NCBI RefSeq assembly: GCF_014637795.1
Contig: NZ_BMFD01000009.1
Span: forward strand, 1 to 64,000
From: Belliella aquatica
GTDB taxonomy: Bacteria > Bacteroidota > Bacteroidia > Cytophagales > Cyclobacteriaceae
DNA: 64,000 nt
Direction of reading: 5' to 3'
This document shows, one piece after another, positions 8,592 through 18,324 of the stretch; position 1 is the stretch's first letter; each line of letters starts with the position of its first letter. The notes under the pieces are model-generated. The model made no database searches. It was not told the DNA's origin and saw only the letters and a list, made by a program, of their open reading frames with translations. Position numbers and translations under genes: made by a program.

Positions 8592-9884
8592 ATGAACAAC
8601 TTTATCGAAGAATTGCGCTGGAGAGGAATGCTTCAGGACATGACACCGGAAATCGAAGAACACCTCAATAAAGGAATGGCTTCTGCATATCTGGGTTTCG
8701 ATCCTACTGCGGATTCTTTGCATATTGGGCATTTGGTGGGTGTAATGACACTTCTACACTTCCAAAGAGCTGGTCACAAACCTTTTGCACTTGTTGGTGG
8801 AGCTACAGGAATGATTGGTGATCCTAGCTTCAAATCTGCTGAAAGAAATCTTTTGGACAAAGCCACACTCGATCACAATATCGCTTCAATCAAAACCCAA
8901 TTGGGTAAATTTTTGGATTTCAATCAAGGTTCTGAAAATAAAGCTGAACTGGTCAATAACCATGATTGGATGGCTGAATTCTCTTTCTTGGACTTTATCA
9001 GAGACGTTGGAAAGCACATCACGGTAAATTACATGATGGCGAAGGATTCTGTAAAAAGAAGACTTGAAGATGGAAATGGTTTATCATTTACAGAATTCAC
9101 TTATCAATTGATCCAAGGATATGACTTTTACCATCTTTGGAAAAATAACAATGTAAGCATTCAACTGGGAGGTTCTGATCAGTGGGGAAATATCGTCACA
9201 GGAACAGAAATGATCCGAAGAATGGGCAGCGGTTCTGCATTTGCATTGACCGTTCCTTTGATTACCAAAGCTGATGGAACAAAATTCGGCAAAACCGAAG
9301 GAGGTTCTGTTTGGCTTGACCCTGAGAAAACATCTCCTTATGCTTTCTATCAGTTCTGGCTGAATGTATCAGATGAAGATGCTTCAAAATATATCAGAAT
9401 TTTCACGACGCTAGATCAGAATACGGTAGAGCAATTGGAAAAAGAGCATCAAGAAGCGCCACATTTGAGAGCGCTACAAAAGGAAATAGCCAAGCAAGTG
9501 ACTATAATGGTTCACAGTGAGCAGGATTATGAAATGGCATTGAAGGCCTCTTCCATCCTATTTGGTAAATCATCGACTGAAGATTTAGCTTCTTTGGATG
9601 AAAGAACATTCTTGCAAGTTTTCGATGGAGTACCTCAAGTTCAGATTTCAAAAGCTGAATATGATGCTACAGGAAATGTTTTGGATTTGTTGGCTGAAAA
9701 AGCTGGCAATGCAATTTTCCCTTCCAAAGGTGAAGGTAGAAAAATGATCCAAGGTGGAGGTGTAAGCATCAATAAGGAGAAAATCATGGATCCAAACGCT
9801 GCTGTGGAAGCTTCGCTTTTACAGAATAAATACCTACTGATCCAAAAAGGAAAGAAAAACTACTACATCATCGAAGTAAATTAA
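8592..9884 (+). CDS. tyrS: Tyrosyl-tRNA synthetase
   Basis: This class I aminoacyl-tRNA synthetase of 430 residues charges tRNA-Tyr. The HIGH motif is at 44-47, the tyrosine-binding [10 protein letters not shown] segment at 191-200 and the KMSKS-equivalent KFGKT at 231-235, the form typical of bacterial TyrRS. A C-terminal S4-like RNA-binding domain (about 365-430) ends the protein. I chose ATG 8592 because [14 protein letters not shown] is the family N-terminus and the -7 box at 8557 would place the transcription start downstream of the earlier in-frame ATG at 8523. A hairpin terminator follows. Confidence 0.97.
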   Translation: MNNFIEELRWRGMLQDMTPEIEEHLNKGMASAYLGFDPTADSLHIGHLVGVMTLLHFQRAGHKPFALVGGATGMIGDPSFKSAERNLLDKATLDHNIASIKTQLGKFLDFNQGSENKAELVNNHDWMAEFSFLDFIRDVGKHITVNYMMAKDSVKRRLEDGNGLSFTEFTYQLIQGYDFYHLWKNNNVSIQLGGSDQWGNIVTGTEMIRRMGSGSAFALTVPLITKADGTKFGKTEGGSVWLDPEKTSPYAFYQFWLNVSDEDASKYIRIFTTLDQNTVEQLEKEHQEAPHLRALQKEIAKQVTIMVHSEQDYEMALKASSILFGKSSTEDLASLDERTFLQVFDGVPQVQISKAEYDATGNVLDLLAEKAGNAIFPSKGEGRKMIQGGGVSINKEKIMDPNAAVEASLLQNKYLLIQKGKKNYYIIEVN

Positions 9885-9924
9885 TAAATAGAATTCAATG
9901 ATTTCTTTCATGGATTAAAAAAAC

Positions 9925-9968
9925 AAAACAGGCAATTAGGATCTTTCCTTTTTGCCTGTTTTATTTTT
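9925..9968 (+). terminator. Terminator after tyrS
   Basis: AAAACAGGCAA at 9925-9935 pairs with TTGCCTGTTTT at 9952-9962, followed by an AT-rich T run. It begins 40 bases after the tyrS stop. Confidence 0.8.
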
Positions 9969-10079
9969 ATTCCAAGTTCTGATTTTTGCATTAAAAATCT
10001 TTCAAATTTTTTACTCCTCATTTCCATCGGTTTAGGATCCAAGGTCAGTTTTTTGATCAAATCATTGAATTTTGTTTAA

Positions 10080-10100
10080 TATATTTGAATATAATTCAAA
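10080..10100 (+). promoter_or_regulatory. TetR gene promoter -7 box overlapped by a palindromic operator candidate
   Basis: TATATTTG at 10080-10087 matches the Bacteroidota -7 consensus. Overlapping its last four bases is TTTGAAT-ATA-ATTCAAA (10084-10100), a perfect 7-bp inverted repeat with a 3-base spacer. It sits 12 bases before the start codon of the TetR-type gene at 10113, a position typical of an autoregulatory operator. Binding is inferred. Confidence 0.5.
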
Positions 10101-10112
10101 AATGAGTAAATC

Positions 10113-10814
10113 ATGGGTGCACAAGAGAGAACACAGAGAGAAAAAGCGATTTTAGAGTCTGCAATCAAACTTTTTAATGAAAAAGGTTATCATGCTACCA
10201 AAATGGATGAAGTCGCTAAGGGCGCTAAAATTTCAAAGGGACTGACCTATTTTTACTTCAAAAATAAAGAAGATCTCTACATGGCTGTTACCCGAAAAGC
10301 TTTTGAAGGATTGAAGGATGTATTTCGGGATGTGTTTAGAACAAAGAATAAAAATGGACTTCAAATGCTTGTTGATTTGGTCCAGAAGTACTTGGACTAC
10401 AGTCAGGAAAACAGAATGTATTATCAAGCCATCTTGAATTTTATGGGTATGTTAAATTTGTACAACAATCATGAATTAAGAAAATCTATTGATCCATTAA
10501 TATTAGAAAGCGAACATTTTCAAAAACTACTTGACATTCATCATGATTGTGGGAAATTTGGAATTCAGATGGTTTCCTTGGGTATCAAAGATGGCAGTAT
10601 CAGACCTGAATTACAGCCAGAAATTACTTTTTATACCATTTGGAGTATGCTTATCGGCTATGAAAGACTGAGTGGACCTGTGAATTATGAAAACAAAGAA
10701 ATCAAGATCCACATTGACAATTGGAAGCCAGGATTTATTCGTTTGATGCAAGATATGCTAAAAGGTAGCATCCAAGCCTCACGACCAAATGTGGTTCAAG
10801 GAAGTCTCTTCTAA
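10113..10814 (+). CDS. TetR/AcrR-family transcriptional regulator
   Basis: This 233-residue repressor-type protein has an N-terminal TetR helix-turn-helix domain (about residues 8-56: ILESAIKLFNEKGYHATKMD, then ISKGLTYFYFKNKEDLY). An alpha-helical ligand-binding region follows, containing YYQAILNFMGML. The ligand and targets are unknown. The DPP-IV-like peptidase gene starts 76 bp downstream on the same strand and might be part of its regulon. A palindrome over its own promoter suggests autoregulation. Confidence 0.9.
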   Translation: MGAQERTQREKAILESAIKLFNEKGYHATKMDEVAKGAKISKGLTYFYFKNKEDLYMAVTRKAFEGLKDVFRDVFRTKNKNGLQMLVDLVQKYLDYSQENRMYYQAILNFMGMLNLYNNHELRKSIDPLILESEHFQKLLDIHHDCGKFGIQMVSLGIKDGSIRPELQPEITFYTIWSMLIGYERLSGPVNYENKEIKIHIDNWKPGFIRLMQDMLKGSIQASRPNVVQGSLF

Positions 10815-10890
10815 ATCATTCAGTTTTACATCAGCGGTGTGAACGTAGTTCAAGGATTTGATATTTTTACAAATCAATAAATCAAGATTT

Positions 10891-13371
10891 ATGAAGAAAA
10901 TATACGCAATCCTTGTCTTGTTCATTTCTATCGGATTTGTACAAGCACAGGACACTCCAACTAAGGGGAATTATGAATTAGCTTCTCGCTTTTCACCCGA
11001 AAAAGTCAGAAAAATGATTTTTTCCACCAGTGTTGATCCGCATTGGTTAAAGAGATCAGATCGATTTTGGTACACTTACGAAACTACAAATGGTAAGGAA
11101 TGGTACATTGTCGATCCTGCTGCAAGAACAAAAAAATCATTCTTTGATAAGGACAAGTTAGCAGCTGAAATCACCAAAATCGTAAAAGATCCATTCGATG
11201 GACAAAATTTACCTATCACTAGCTTGAAGTTTCTTGAAGATGAGAACACCATCCAGTTCAAAATCAGAAGTACACAGGACGTAGTCAAAAAAGACTGGGC
11301 AGAGATCAAAGAAAAAAACAAGAGCTCGAAAGACTCTTTGGAAAAAAAGACGTTTGTTTTTCGCTACAATTTACAAAACAATCAATTGATCGAAGTGGAA
11401 GATCCTGAGGAAGATGCAAAACGTCTATCTTGGGCCAATATCGCACCAGATTCTTCTAAAATTGTCTTTGCTAAGCATGACAATCTATTTTGGATGGATA
11501 AGGAAAATTTCCTGAAAGCTGTAAAAGACGACAAAGACAGCACTATTGTAGAAAATCGAATCACTGAAGATGGTGAGAAAGACTACAGCTATGGCGGTGG
11601 TCGTGGTGGTGACAATGTGGAAGAGGAGAAAAATAAAGACAATAGAAAAAGAGCTGGCGTGATTTGGTCAGAGGATTCTAAGCAGTTTATATTAACTCGT
11701 TCGGATGTTCGTGAAGTAAAAGATCTTTGGGTAATCCAAAATGTAAAGGACCCAAGACCAACTCTTGAGACTTATAAATATGCCATGCCAGGGGAAAAGG
11801 AACAACCGATCACTGACTTATTGCATTATTCATTTGATTCTAAAGAGATGTCCAAACTGGATGTTGCAACTTTCAAAGATCAATCAATAGGACTTTGGAC
11901 GGCCACAAGACCTGTTGTAACTAGAGATGATGACTTTACTCCTGTTGTTTGGTTGGGGGATAATAGCAGTTTTTATTTCTCAATCACTTCTAGAGATTTG
12001 AAGAAAATAGATATTGTAAGATGGAATATTGCAGAAGGTAAAAAGGAAGTTGTTATTGAAGAAAGAAGCAATACTTACATAGACATCATCAAGCCTGAGC
12101 TCATCAACAATGGCTCTGAGATTGTACATTGGTCAGAGAGAGATGGTTGGGGACATTTTTACCTTTATGGAAAAGATGGTAGCCTTAAACGTCAATTAAC
12201 ATCTGGACCATTCCACACAGACAGAATTGGTACGATTGATGAAAAAGGAAGATTCCTTTATTTTATTGCCAATGGAAGAGAAAAAGGCGAAGATCCATAT
12301 TACGAGCACATGTATAAAGTGAGCTTAAATGGTGGAGCTATCACACTTCTTAACCCAGGTGATTATAATCACAGCCCATCTCCAAATGACAGAGGAACTT
12401 ACTTTGTGAATAATTACAGCAGAGTCAACACCGTTCCTGCGTCAACACTACATGACAACACAGGAAGAAAAATCATGGATTTGGAAGAAGCTGACTTGTC
12501 AAATTTATTTGCAGCTGGATACCAGTTCCCAGAGACATTCAAATTTAAAGCTGACGATGGAATCACAGATCTTTATGGTGTAATGTACAAGCCATTTGAT
12601 TTTGATTCTACTAAAGTCTATCCAATTATCGAGTATGTTTATCCAGGACCACAAACAGAGGCGGTAAATAAGTCTTTTGGAAGAGGTTTTGACAGAACAG
12701 ATCGATTGGCACAATTTGGCTTCGTCGTAGTCACAATAGGAAACAGAGGTGGCCATCCAGGCAGATCAAAATGGTATCATAATTATGGTTATGGTAACCT
12801 GAGAGATTATGGTTTGGCTGATAAAAAAGCTGCTGTTGAGCAATTAGCTGACCGTCATCCTTTCATTGATAGAAATAGAGTTGGTATTCATGGACATTCA
12901 GGAGGTGGATTTATGTCTACAGCTGCGATGCTCGTTTATCCAGATTTCTTCAAAGTGGCAGTTTCTTCAGCAGGAAATCATGAAAACAACATCTACAACA
13001 GATGGTGGTCAGAAAAGCACCATGGTGTGAAAGAATTAATTTCTCCTAAAGGTGATACCTCTTTTGTATACAAAATCGAGAGGAATCCAGATTTAGCGAA
13101 GAATCTTAAAGGTAAGTTGCTTTTGGTAACAGGTGATGTGGATAATAATGTCCATCCAGCCAACACCATTAGAATGGCAAATGCCTTGATCAAAGCAAAC
13201 AAGAGATTTGATTTTATTATCCTTCCAGGCCAGAGACATGGTTTTGGAGATATGACAGAGTATTTCTTCTGGAGAATGGGTGATTATTTTGTTCAGCACC
13301 TATTGGGTGACAATACTCCCCCACCAACAGATATGATAGAAGTTCAGCGAGAAAAAGCCATGACTAAGTAA
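10891..13371 (+). CDS. Dipeptidyl peptidase IV-like S9 peptidase, exported
   Basis: This 826-residue serine peptidase of family S9 (DPP-IV N-terminal propeller plus alpha/beta-hydrolase domain) releases dipeptides, usually X-Pro, in the periplasm. A signal peptide (MKKIYAILVLFISIGFVQAQ) supports ATG 10891 over the earlier in-frame ATG at 10858. The catalytic triad is visible as Ser670 in GHSGGGF, Asp751 in DVDNNVH and His783 in GQRHGFGD, equivalent to Ser630/Asp708/His740 of human DPP4. A Gly/Asp-rich insertion (YGGGRGGDN) lies in the propeller. It ends at a strong terminator. Confidence 0.93.
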   Translation: MKKIYAILVLFISIGFVQAQDTPTKGNYELASRFSPEKVRKMIFSTSVDPHWLKRSDRFWYTYETTNGKEWYIVDPAARTKKSFFDKDKLAAEITKIVKDPFDGQNLPITSLKFLEDENTIQFKIRSTQDVVKKDWAEIKEKNKSSKDSLEKKTFVFRYNLQNNQLIEVEDPEEDAKRLSWANIAPDSSKIVFAKHDNLFWMDKENFLKAVKDDKDSTIVENRITEDGEKDYSYGGGRGGDNVEEEKNKDNRKRAGVIWSEDSKQFILTRSDVREVKDLWVIQNVKDPRPTLETYKYAMPGEKEQPITDLLHYSFDSKEMSKLDVATFKDQSIGLWTATRPVVTRDDDFTPVVWLGDNSSFYFSITSRDLKKIDIVRWNIAEGKKEVVIEERSNTYIDIIKPELINNGSEIVHWSERDGWGHFYLYGKDGSLKRQLTSGPFHTDRIGTIDEKGRFLYFIANGREKGEDPYYEHMYKVSLNGGAITLLNPGDYNHSPSPNDRGTYFVNNYSRVNTVPASTLHDNTGRKIMDLEEADLSNLFAAGYQFPETFKFKADDGITDLYGVMYKPFDFDSTKVYPIIEYVYPGPQTEAVNKSFGRGFDRTDRLAQFGFVVVTIGNRGGHPGRSKWYHNYGYGNLRDYGLADKKAAVEQLADRHPFIDRNRVGIHGHSGGGFMSTAAMLVYPDFFKVAVSSAGNHENNIYNRWWSEKHHGVKELISPKGDTSFVYKIERNPDLAKNLKGKLLLVTGDVDNNVHPANTIRMANALIKANKRFDFIILPGQRHGFGDMTEYFFWRMGDYFVQHLLGDNTPPPTDMIEVQREKAMTK

Positions 13372-13412
13372 TTAAAATACAACCACTAATAAATGAACTC
13401 TTAACAAAAAAA

Positions 13413-13439
13413 ACCGACCAATTAGGTCGGTTTTTTTTG
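13413..13439 (+). terminator. Terminator after the S9 peptidase gene
   Basis: ACCGACC (13413-13419), an AATTA loop, GGTCGGT (13425-13431), then eight T. A perfect stem 42 bases past the stop codon. Confidence 0.93.
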
Positions 13440-14044
13440 TTATACAATTAGCAAATCGATCATATGAAAAGGATCTTTTTTACCCTGAGATTATGGTAGA
13501 ATGATATCCTTGATATATTTTTCTAAGGGACCTTTAGCCCTGACATCTCAAGAATCCATCTAATTCCAAACAAGCTTGATTTGATCAAACGCATTTTATA
13601 TTACAGGGCTACGCCACTGAAACACTACTATTGCCACATTTTTCTAAGAAGATTTGAGAGCTCCGCTCCCGAGAAAAATAATCAAATCAAAATTTAGAAG
13701 AATAAGGTTTTAACACTGGCAACTTCGTAATATGAGGTCAAAGGTATTTTTTTTCCACAGGGGCTTTAGCCCTGATATCTTCATAAAAAAATCAAGACAA
13801 TGTCTCTAGAGGGGCGTAGCCCTGACATCTCAAGAATCCATCTAATTCCAAACAAGTTTGATTTGATCAAACACCTTCTAGATTACAGGGCTACGCCCCT
13901 GAAAACCTTTCAATATCCACATTTTTCTACGAAGATTTGAGAGCTCCGCTCCCTTGCAACTTTAATAAATATATCAATTCTCAATTTACTAATAACTAAT
14001 CCCCCAATCACTACTCTCCTAATCACAATTCCCCCAATCAACTC
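13440..14044. repeat. Gene-free gap with two about 144-bp direct repeats and GGGGCGTAGCCC palindromes
   Basis: Copy 1 (13527-13670) and copy 2 (13810-13953) share the same order of blocks, about 283 bp apart: CCCTGACATCTCAAGAATCC, TTGATTTGATCAAAC, ACAGGGCTACGCC, CCACATTTTTCTA and GAGAGCTCCGCTCCC. In copy 2 the outer AGGGGCGTAGCCCTG pairs with CAGGGCTACGCCCCT, so the unit is itself a large hairpin. A further GGGGCTTTAGCCCTG core lies between them near 13757. The end (13970-14044) is a T/C-rich run of TAATCCCCCAATCA-like motifs. No gene is supported. Confidence 0.7.
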
Positions 14045-15013
14045 CTAACTAACCAAAATGATCTTCCCGTTCCTCCCCGCTTTTTCATAGGCCTTTAGTG
14101 CTTCCTGAAATTCCTCCAAAGGATAGGTCGCTTCAATATCTACTTTTACCTTTTCTGAAAGTAAATGTGTAAAAATCGTTTTGAAGGCCATCTGTCTGGA
14201 TTCAGCAGTCAAACTTTCCATCCATGTTGACAACCAAAATCCTTCAACTTTCAAATTCTTAAAAATTAACAACCCAGAATTCAATGGGATATTTTCAAGG
14301 CTTAATAAGCCGAAAACAAACATTTTTCCATTTGTTCTCAGGCAAGACAATGCTCTTGCGCCAAGCACCCCTCCTACTGCATCGAAGACAACATGTGCTC
14401 CTTCACCTGTATGTTCGGCGATAACCTTTGGTAATTTTTCATTCTCGGTATTGATCACTACATCAGCACCCAATTCTTGTAACAAGACTTTTTGATCATC
14501 TCTGCGAACAGTACATGCTACTTTGATTCCTTTTTGGCTGGCCATTTGAATCGCCAATTTCCCGAAAGCAGAGGCTCCAGCTGTGATAAGTAACCAATCT
14601 CCGGATTTCAAACCACTCGCTTCTATCATCCCGTAAGCTGTCAGAGGATTGACGAAAGCTTGACAAGCGACTTCATCAGACATTCCATTTGGAACCGGAA
14701 TCAATAAATGCGCTGGCACGGTTACGTATTCTTTCCATGTACCAATTGCAGTAAATATTACTTTTGTACCCTTTTTGAAAGTACCAGCTTCGTCTTCCTC
14801 CTCTACGATTCCGGCAGCTTCAAAACCAGCTGAACTAGGTAGTTTTGGGGTGATTCCATACATTCCTCTCACAAACATGATGTCTGAAGGATTGATATTT
14901 CTTGCGGTAACTTTAATCAAAACTTCCTTAGGACCAGCCTTTGGCATTTCTGCTTCTTCTAATTTTAAAACTTCTTCTGGAAAGCCCGTGGTGTGAAATA
15001 CTACTTGTTTCAT
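14045..15013 (-). CDS. MDR-superfamily NADPH:quinone oxidoreductase-like enzyme
   Basis: This 322-residue cytosolic medium-chain dehydrogenase/reductase lacks the zinc-ligand pattern and fits the quinone oxidoreductase / enoyl reductase branch. It has an N-terminal GroES-like fold (IKVTARNINPSDIMFVRGMY, SSAGFEAAGIV) and a Rossmann domain with ITAGASAFGKLAIQMA at about 142-157. It is divergent from the SDR-acyl-CoA dehydrogenase-kinase-HAD operon with a 171-bp shared upstream region, so it may act on unsaturated or oxo intermediates of that pathway (inference). No terminator hairpin was seen downstream. Confidence 0.85.
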   Translation of the reverse strand: MKQVVFHTTGFPEEVLKLEEAEMPKAGPKEVLIKVTARNINPSDIMFVRGMYGITPKLPSSAGFEAAGIVEEEDEAGTFKKGTKVIFTAIGTWKEYVTVPAHLLIPVPNGMSDEVACQAFVNPLTAYGMIEASGLKSGDWLLITAGASAFGKLAIQMASQKGIKVACTVRRDDQKVLLQELGADVVINTENEKLPKVIAEHTGEGAHVVFDAVGGVLGARALSCLRTNGKMFVFGLLSLENIPLNSGLLIFKNLKVEGFWLSTWMESLTAESRQMAFKTIFTHLLSEKVKVDIEATYPLEEFQEALKAYEKAGRNGKIILVS

Positions 15014-15184
15014 CTATTGTCTTTTTTAATTTTTTTCGAAAATCTTAATTACAATTTACAAAAAATACTCGGTATGCATAACATTTTTTAAAATATGCTT
15101 AGATTATAAAATGGATTTAATTAACTTGAAGAGACTTAGTTTTTAGAAATATAAAATCATCAAAACCATAAATCAGCAATTACT

Positions 15185-15952
15185 ATGGATCTCTCAAATG
15201 TCTTTTCATTGGAAAATAAAGTTGCTTTAATTACTGGAGCAAGTAAAGGAATTGGATACAGCATTGCGGAAGTTTTTGCCGCTGCTGGCGCAAAAGTCGT
15301 AATCTCAAGTAGAAAACAAGATGATTTGGACGAGTTAGCATCAGCTCTCCAGAACAAAGGATACGAAGTGACTGGTGTAGCGTGCAACGTTGGAAAGCTT
15401 GAAGAACTCCATAATCTAGTGGAAAAAACAGTAGCTAAATACGGAACTATTGATATTCTCGTCAATAATGCCGCTGCCAATCCTGTTTTTGGACCTGTTC
15501 ACGAAACAAGTTCTGATGCTTTTGATAAAATCATGAATGTCAACTTGAAAGCACCTTTTGAGTTGATGAAATTATGCCTCCCATATCTAAGAAATTCTTC
15601 AAATGCTTCAGTGATTAACATCAGTTCCGTTGGCGGAATATCTCCAGAGGTTGGTTTGGGAATTTATTCTGTAAGCAAAGCGGCTTTAATTTCTATGTCT
15701 AAAGTTTTTGCTAAAGAATGGGGTGATTACAAAATCCGAGTCAATGTCATCTGCCCAGGATTGATTAAAACCAAATTCTCTGAAGCACTATGGAGCAATG
15801 AAAAAATCATGACGAGCATGATGAAAATGCTTCCAATCAAACGAGTTGGGGAACCAGAGGAAATCGGTATGATGGCTTTATTTTTAGCCAGTAGCAGTGC
15901 ATCCTACACAACTGGCGCTGTATTGACAGCTGACGGTGGATTTACGATATAA
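15185..15952 (+). CDS. SDR-family oxidoreductase
   Basis: This 255-residue classical short-chain dehydrogenase shows TGASKGIG at 17-24, NNAA at 94-97 and the catalytic Ser147/148, Tyr161 and Lys165 (YSVSK), and ends with the usual LTADGGFTI. It is the first gene of a four-gene plus-strand set with an ACAD, an APH-type kinase and a 3-hydroxyacyl-CoA dehydrogenase. In the Pseudomonas levulinate (lva) pathway an SDR interconverts 4-oxo- and 4-hydroxyacyl-CoA, which would suit its place here, but substrate specificity cannot be read from sequence. Confidence 0.88.
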   Translation: MDLSNVFSLENKVALITGASKGIGYSIAEVFAAAGAKVVISSRKQDDLDELASALQNKGYEVTGVACNVGKLEELHNLVEKTVAKYGTIDILVNNAAANPVFGPVHETSSDAFDKIMNVNLKAPFELMKLCLPYLRNSSNASVINISSVGGISPEVGLGIYSVSKAALISMSKVFAKEWGDYKIRVNVICPGLIKTKFSEALWSNEKIMTSMMKMLPIKRVGEPEEIGMMALFLASSSASYTTGAVLTADGGFTI

Positions 15953-15980
15953 TAAAACAACAAACCCAAAATATACACTT

Positions 15981-17186
15981 ATGCAAACTTCAGTTTTTGA
16001 AGCTTCACCAAAAGTAGCCGAGCTACTTCAACGATACGAACATTTTTTAAAAGAACATATCTTCCCAATCGAGTTGGAAGTGATCTATGGATCATTCAAA
16101 GCCTTTTTGCCCAAGCTGAATGAATTAAGAAACTTGGCAAAAAAAGAAGGCCTATTCGCTCCTCATTTGTCAACTTCTGAAGGTGGATTGGGCTTAGATT
16201 TGTTTGAGTTTGCATACATTTCTGAGCTTCTTGGAAGAAGTCCACTAGGACATTACATTTTCAATTGCCAAGCACCTGACATCGGTAATATGGAATTGAT
16301 GCATCAATTCGCTAGCGAAGAACTCAAAAACAAATATCTCAAACCTTTGCAAGAAGGTAAAATCAGAAGTTGCTTCGCCATGACTGAACCTCAGCATGCA
16401 GGCAGTAATCCTGTTCATTTATCTACAAGAGCAGTAAAAGAGGGTGATCACTATATCATCAATGGTCATAAGTGGTTCACTTCCTCAGCAGATGGGGCAT
16501 CATTCACGATCGTGATGGCTGTCACTGATCCTGAAAATGAAAACCCATATCAAAAAGCCAGTATGATTTTGGTTCCCCTGGATAATCCGGGTTATCAATT
16601 GCTGAGAAATATTCCAATCATGGGTGATGCTGGAGAAGATTACATTTCGCATGGCGAAGTGAAGTTTACAGATTGTAAAGTGCCTGTGACCAATTTGATC
16701 GGAAGAGAAGGCGCTGGATTCGCTCTGGCACAAGAGAGATTAGGGCCTGGACGGATTCATCATTGTATGCGTTGGATTGGGATTTGTGAAAGAGCCATGG
16801 AGATGATGTGCCGAAGAGCGATTGAACGTGAATTAGATCCCGGAAGACCTCTTGCCTCCCAACAGACGATCCAAAATTGGATTGCAGAAAGTTATGCCGA
16901 AATCAAAGCCTCAAGATTGATGGTCTTGGACACGGCTTTTAAAATTCAGCATCATGGAGCAAAAGCTGCCAAAGAAGATATTTCCACGATCAAATTTTAT
17001 GTTTCTAAGGTGTTGATGAACGTGATTGATAGGGCCATTCAAGTTCATGGTGCTTTGGGAATCACAGACGATACAATGTTGTCATTTTGGTATCGACACG
17101 AACGTGGAGCGCGGATTTATGATGGTCCTGATGAAGTGCATAAATCTGTGTTGGCAAGAAAAATCATCAAATCTTACCAAGTTTAA
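15981..17186 (+). CDS. Acyl-CoA dehydrogenase, ACAD10/11-like
   Basis: This 401-residue flavoenzyme has the ACAD fold: CFAMTEPQHAGSNP for FAD/substrate contact, GHKWFTSSADGA, and a C-terminal IYDGPDEVHKSVLARKI. In ordinary ACADs the catalytic base lies in YEGT; the Asp version (YDGPDEVH) is characteristic of the ACAD10/11 group, which handles 4-hydroxyacyl-CoAs together with a fused or neighbouring phosphotransferase. That phosphotransferase is the next gene. I chose ATG 15981 because it lies just past the SDR stop and the extended start at 15936 would overlap that gene. Probably co-transcribed with its neighbours. Confidence 0.9.
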   Translation: MQTSVFEASPKVAELLQRYEHFLKEHIFPIELEVIYGSFKAFLPKLNELRNLAKKEGLFAPHLSTSEGGLGLDLFEFAYISELLGRSPLGHYIFNCQAPDIGNMELMHQFASEELKNKYLKPLQEGKIRSCFAMTEPQHAGSNPVHLSTRAVKEGDHYIINGHKWFTSSADGASFTIVMAVTDPENENPYQKASMILVPLDNPGYQLLRNIPIMGDAGEDYISHGEVKFTDCKVPVTNLIGREGAGFALAQERLGPGRIHHCMRWIGICERAMEMMCRRAIERELDPGRPLASQQTIQNWIAESYAEIKASRLMVLDTAFKIQHHGAKAAKEDISTIKFYVSKVLMNVIDRAIQVHGALGITDDTMLSFWYRHERGARIYDGPDEVHKSVLARKIIKSYQV

Positions 17187-17292
17187 GATTTAGAAATTAA
17201 AGCCTAATTATCTGGAATCATAGGTTAATTAAGTTAATGGTTGACTGGTTAACTAAAGTTTAGTGAAAGTTCAATATTACCAGAGGAAAAAT

Positions 17293-18321
17293 ATGACATT
17301 AGAAGACCTAAAAATAAAAATTGCTCCATTTTTAGAGGACAAACTTGCTATCAACACCGAGAATATCAGCATTTCCCAGTTCAAGGGTGGATATTCAAAC
17401 CTCACCTATCTGATCAAAGCTGAAGATAAAGAGTTTATCCTGAGAAGACCACCGCTAGGAAAAAAAATCAGTAAGGCCCATGATATGATTCGGGAGTTTA
17501 AAGTTCTCGAGGCACTCCAGAAAGCTGGATATAAGAAAATCCCAAAGCCAATTTTATCCTGTGAGGATGAAGCTGTTATCGGCTCTCCATTTTTCATCAT
17601 GGAAAAAGTTGATGGATTGATTTTAAGAAATCAGATTCCCGAAGGAATAAACCTAAGTTCGCGCTTTTTTCAAGATTTATCCAAAAACACCATCGATGCC
17701 ATGCTTGAATTGCATCAATTGGAATTGAAAGATTCAGGTTTGTTGAATCTTGGCAAACCCGATGGTTATGTAGAAAGACAAGTCAGTGGTTGGTCGGAAA
17801 GGTATTTGAAAGCTAAAACAGATGAAATTCCAGCGATGGAATTCGCCATCGAATGGCTCAAAAGTAATTGTCCAACAAGCAAAGCAGTAAGCTTTCTAAA
17901 CAATGACTTCAAGTATGACAACATTGTCTTAAGAGACGAATCAAACCCAGAGATCAAGGCTATTTTAGATTGGGAAATGGCCACTGTCGGAGATCCTTTG
18001 ATGGATTTGGGGACTAGTTTGGCTTATTGGGCAGAAAAAGAAGATGCAGAAATCCTCAAAATGTTCAACCTCACCCATCCAGATGGAAATATGACAAGAT
18101 CAGAAGTCATCAATTATTATGGAAAAAAATCCGGTTTAGATATGTCCAATATGCTTTTCTACTATGTTTTTGGCGTTTTCAAAGTGGGTGTCATCGCTCA
18201 GCAAATCTACCAAAGACATATGCAAGGATTTGCACCTGATCCGAGATTTGCAGGATTAATACATGTTGTGAAAGCTTGTGGTAAAACAGCCAAGAATAGT
18301 ATAGAAACAGGAAAAATATAA
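17293..18321 (+). CDS. APH-family phosphotransferase (LvaA / ACAD10-kinase-like)
   Basis: This 342-residue kinase-like protein has an APH fold with N-terminal FKGGYSNLTYLI (nucleotide-binding loop), FILRRPP, catalytic-loop NNDFKYDN (Asp205, Asn210) and metal-binding Asp226 in LDWEMATVGDP. It matches the phosphotransferases that accompany ACAD10/11-type dehydrogenases and phosphorylate the 4-hydroxyl of acyl-CoAs, rather than antibiotic kinases. The loop residue usually His is Asn203 here. I chose ATG 17293, preceded by AGAGGAAAA, over an upstream in-frame GTG at 17263. The 3-hydroxyacyl-CoA dehydrogenase gene follows after 3 bp. Confidence 0.85.
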   Translation: MTLEDLKIKIAPFLEDKLAINTENISISQFKGGYSNLTYLIKAEDKEFILRRPPLGKKISKAHDMIREFKVLEALQKAGYKKIPKPILSCEDEAVIGSPFFIMEKVDGLILRNQIPEGINLSSRFFQDLSKNTIDAMLELHQLELKDSGLLNLGKPDGYVERQVSGWSERYLKAKTDEIPAMEFAIEWLKSNCPTSKAVSFLNNDFKYDNIVLRDESNPEIKAILDWEMATVGDPLMDLGTSLAYWAEKEDAEILKMFNLTHPDGNMTRSEVINYYGKKSGLDMSNMLFYYVFGVFKVGVIAQQIYQRHMQGFAPDPRFAGLIHVVKACGKTAKNSIETGKI

Positions 18322-18324
18322 GCT

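Noticed and set aside
9280..9300. Missing KMSKS motif in tyrS
   Set aside because: KFGKT is the normal bacterial TyrRS form of that motif.
17263..18321. APH-type gene as an aminoglycoside resistance determinant
   Set aside because: It sits in a fatty-acid-type operon beside an ACAD10/11-like gene and lacks resistance-enzyme context; base composition matches its neighbours.
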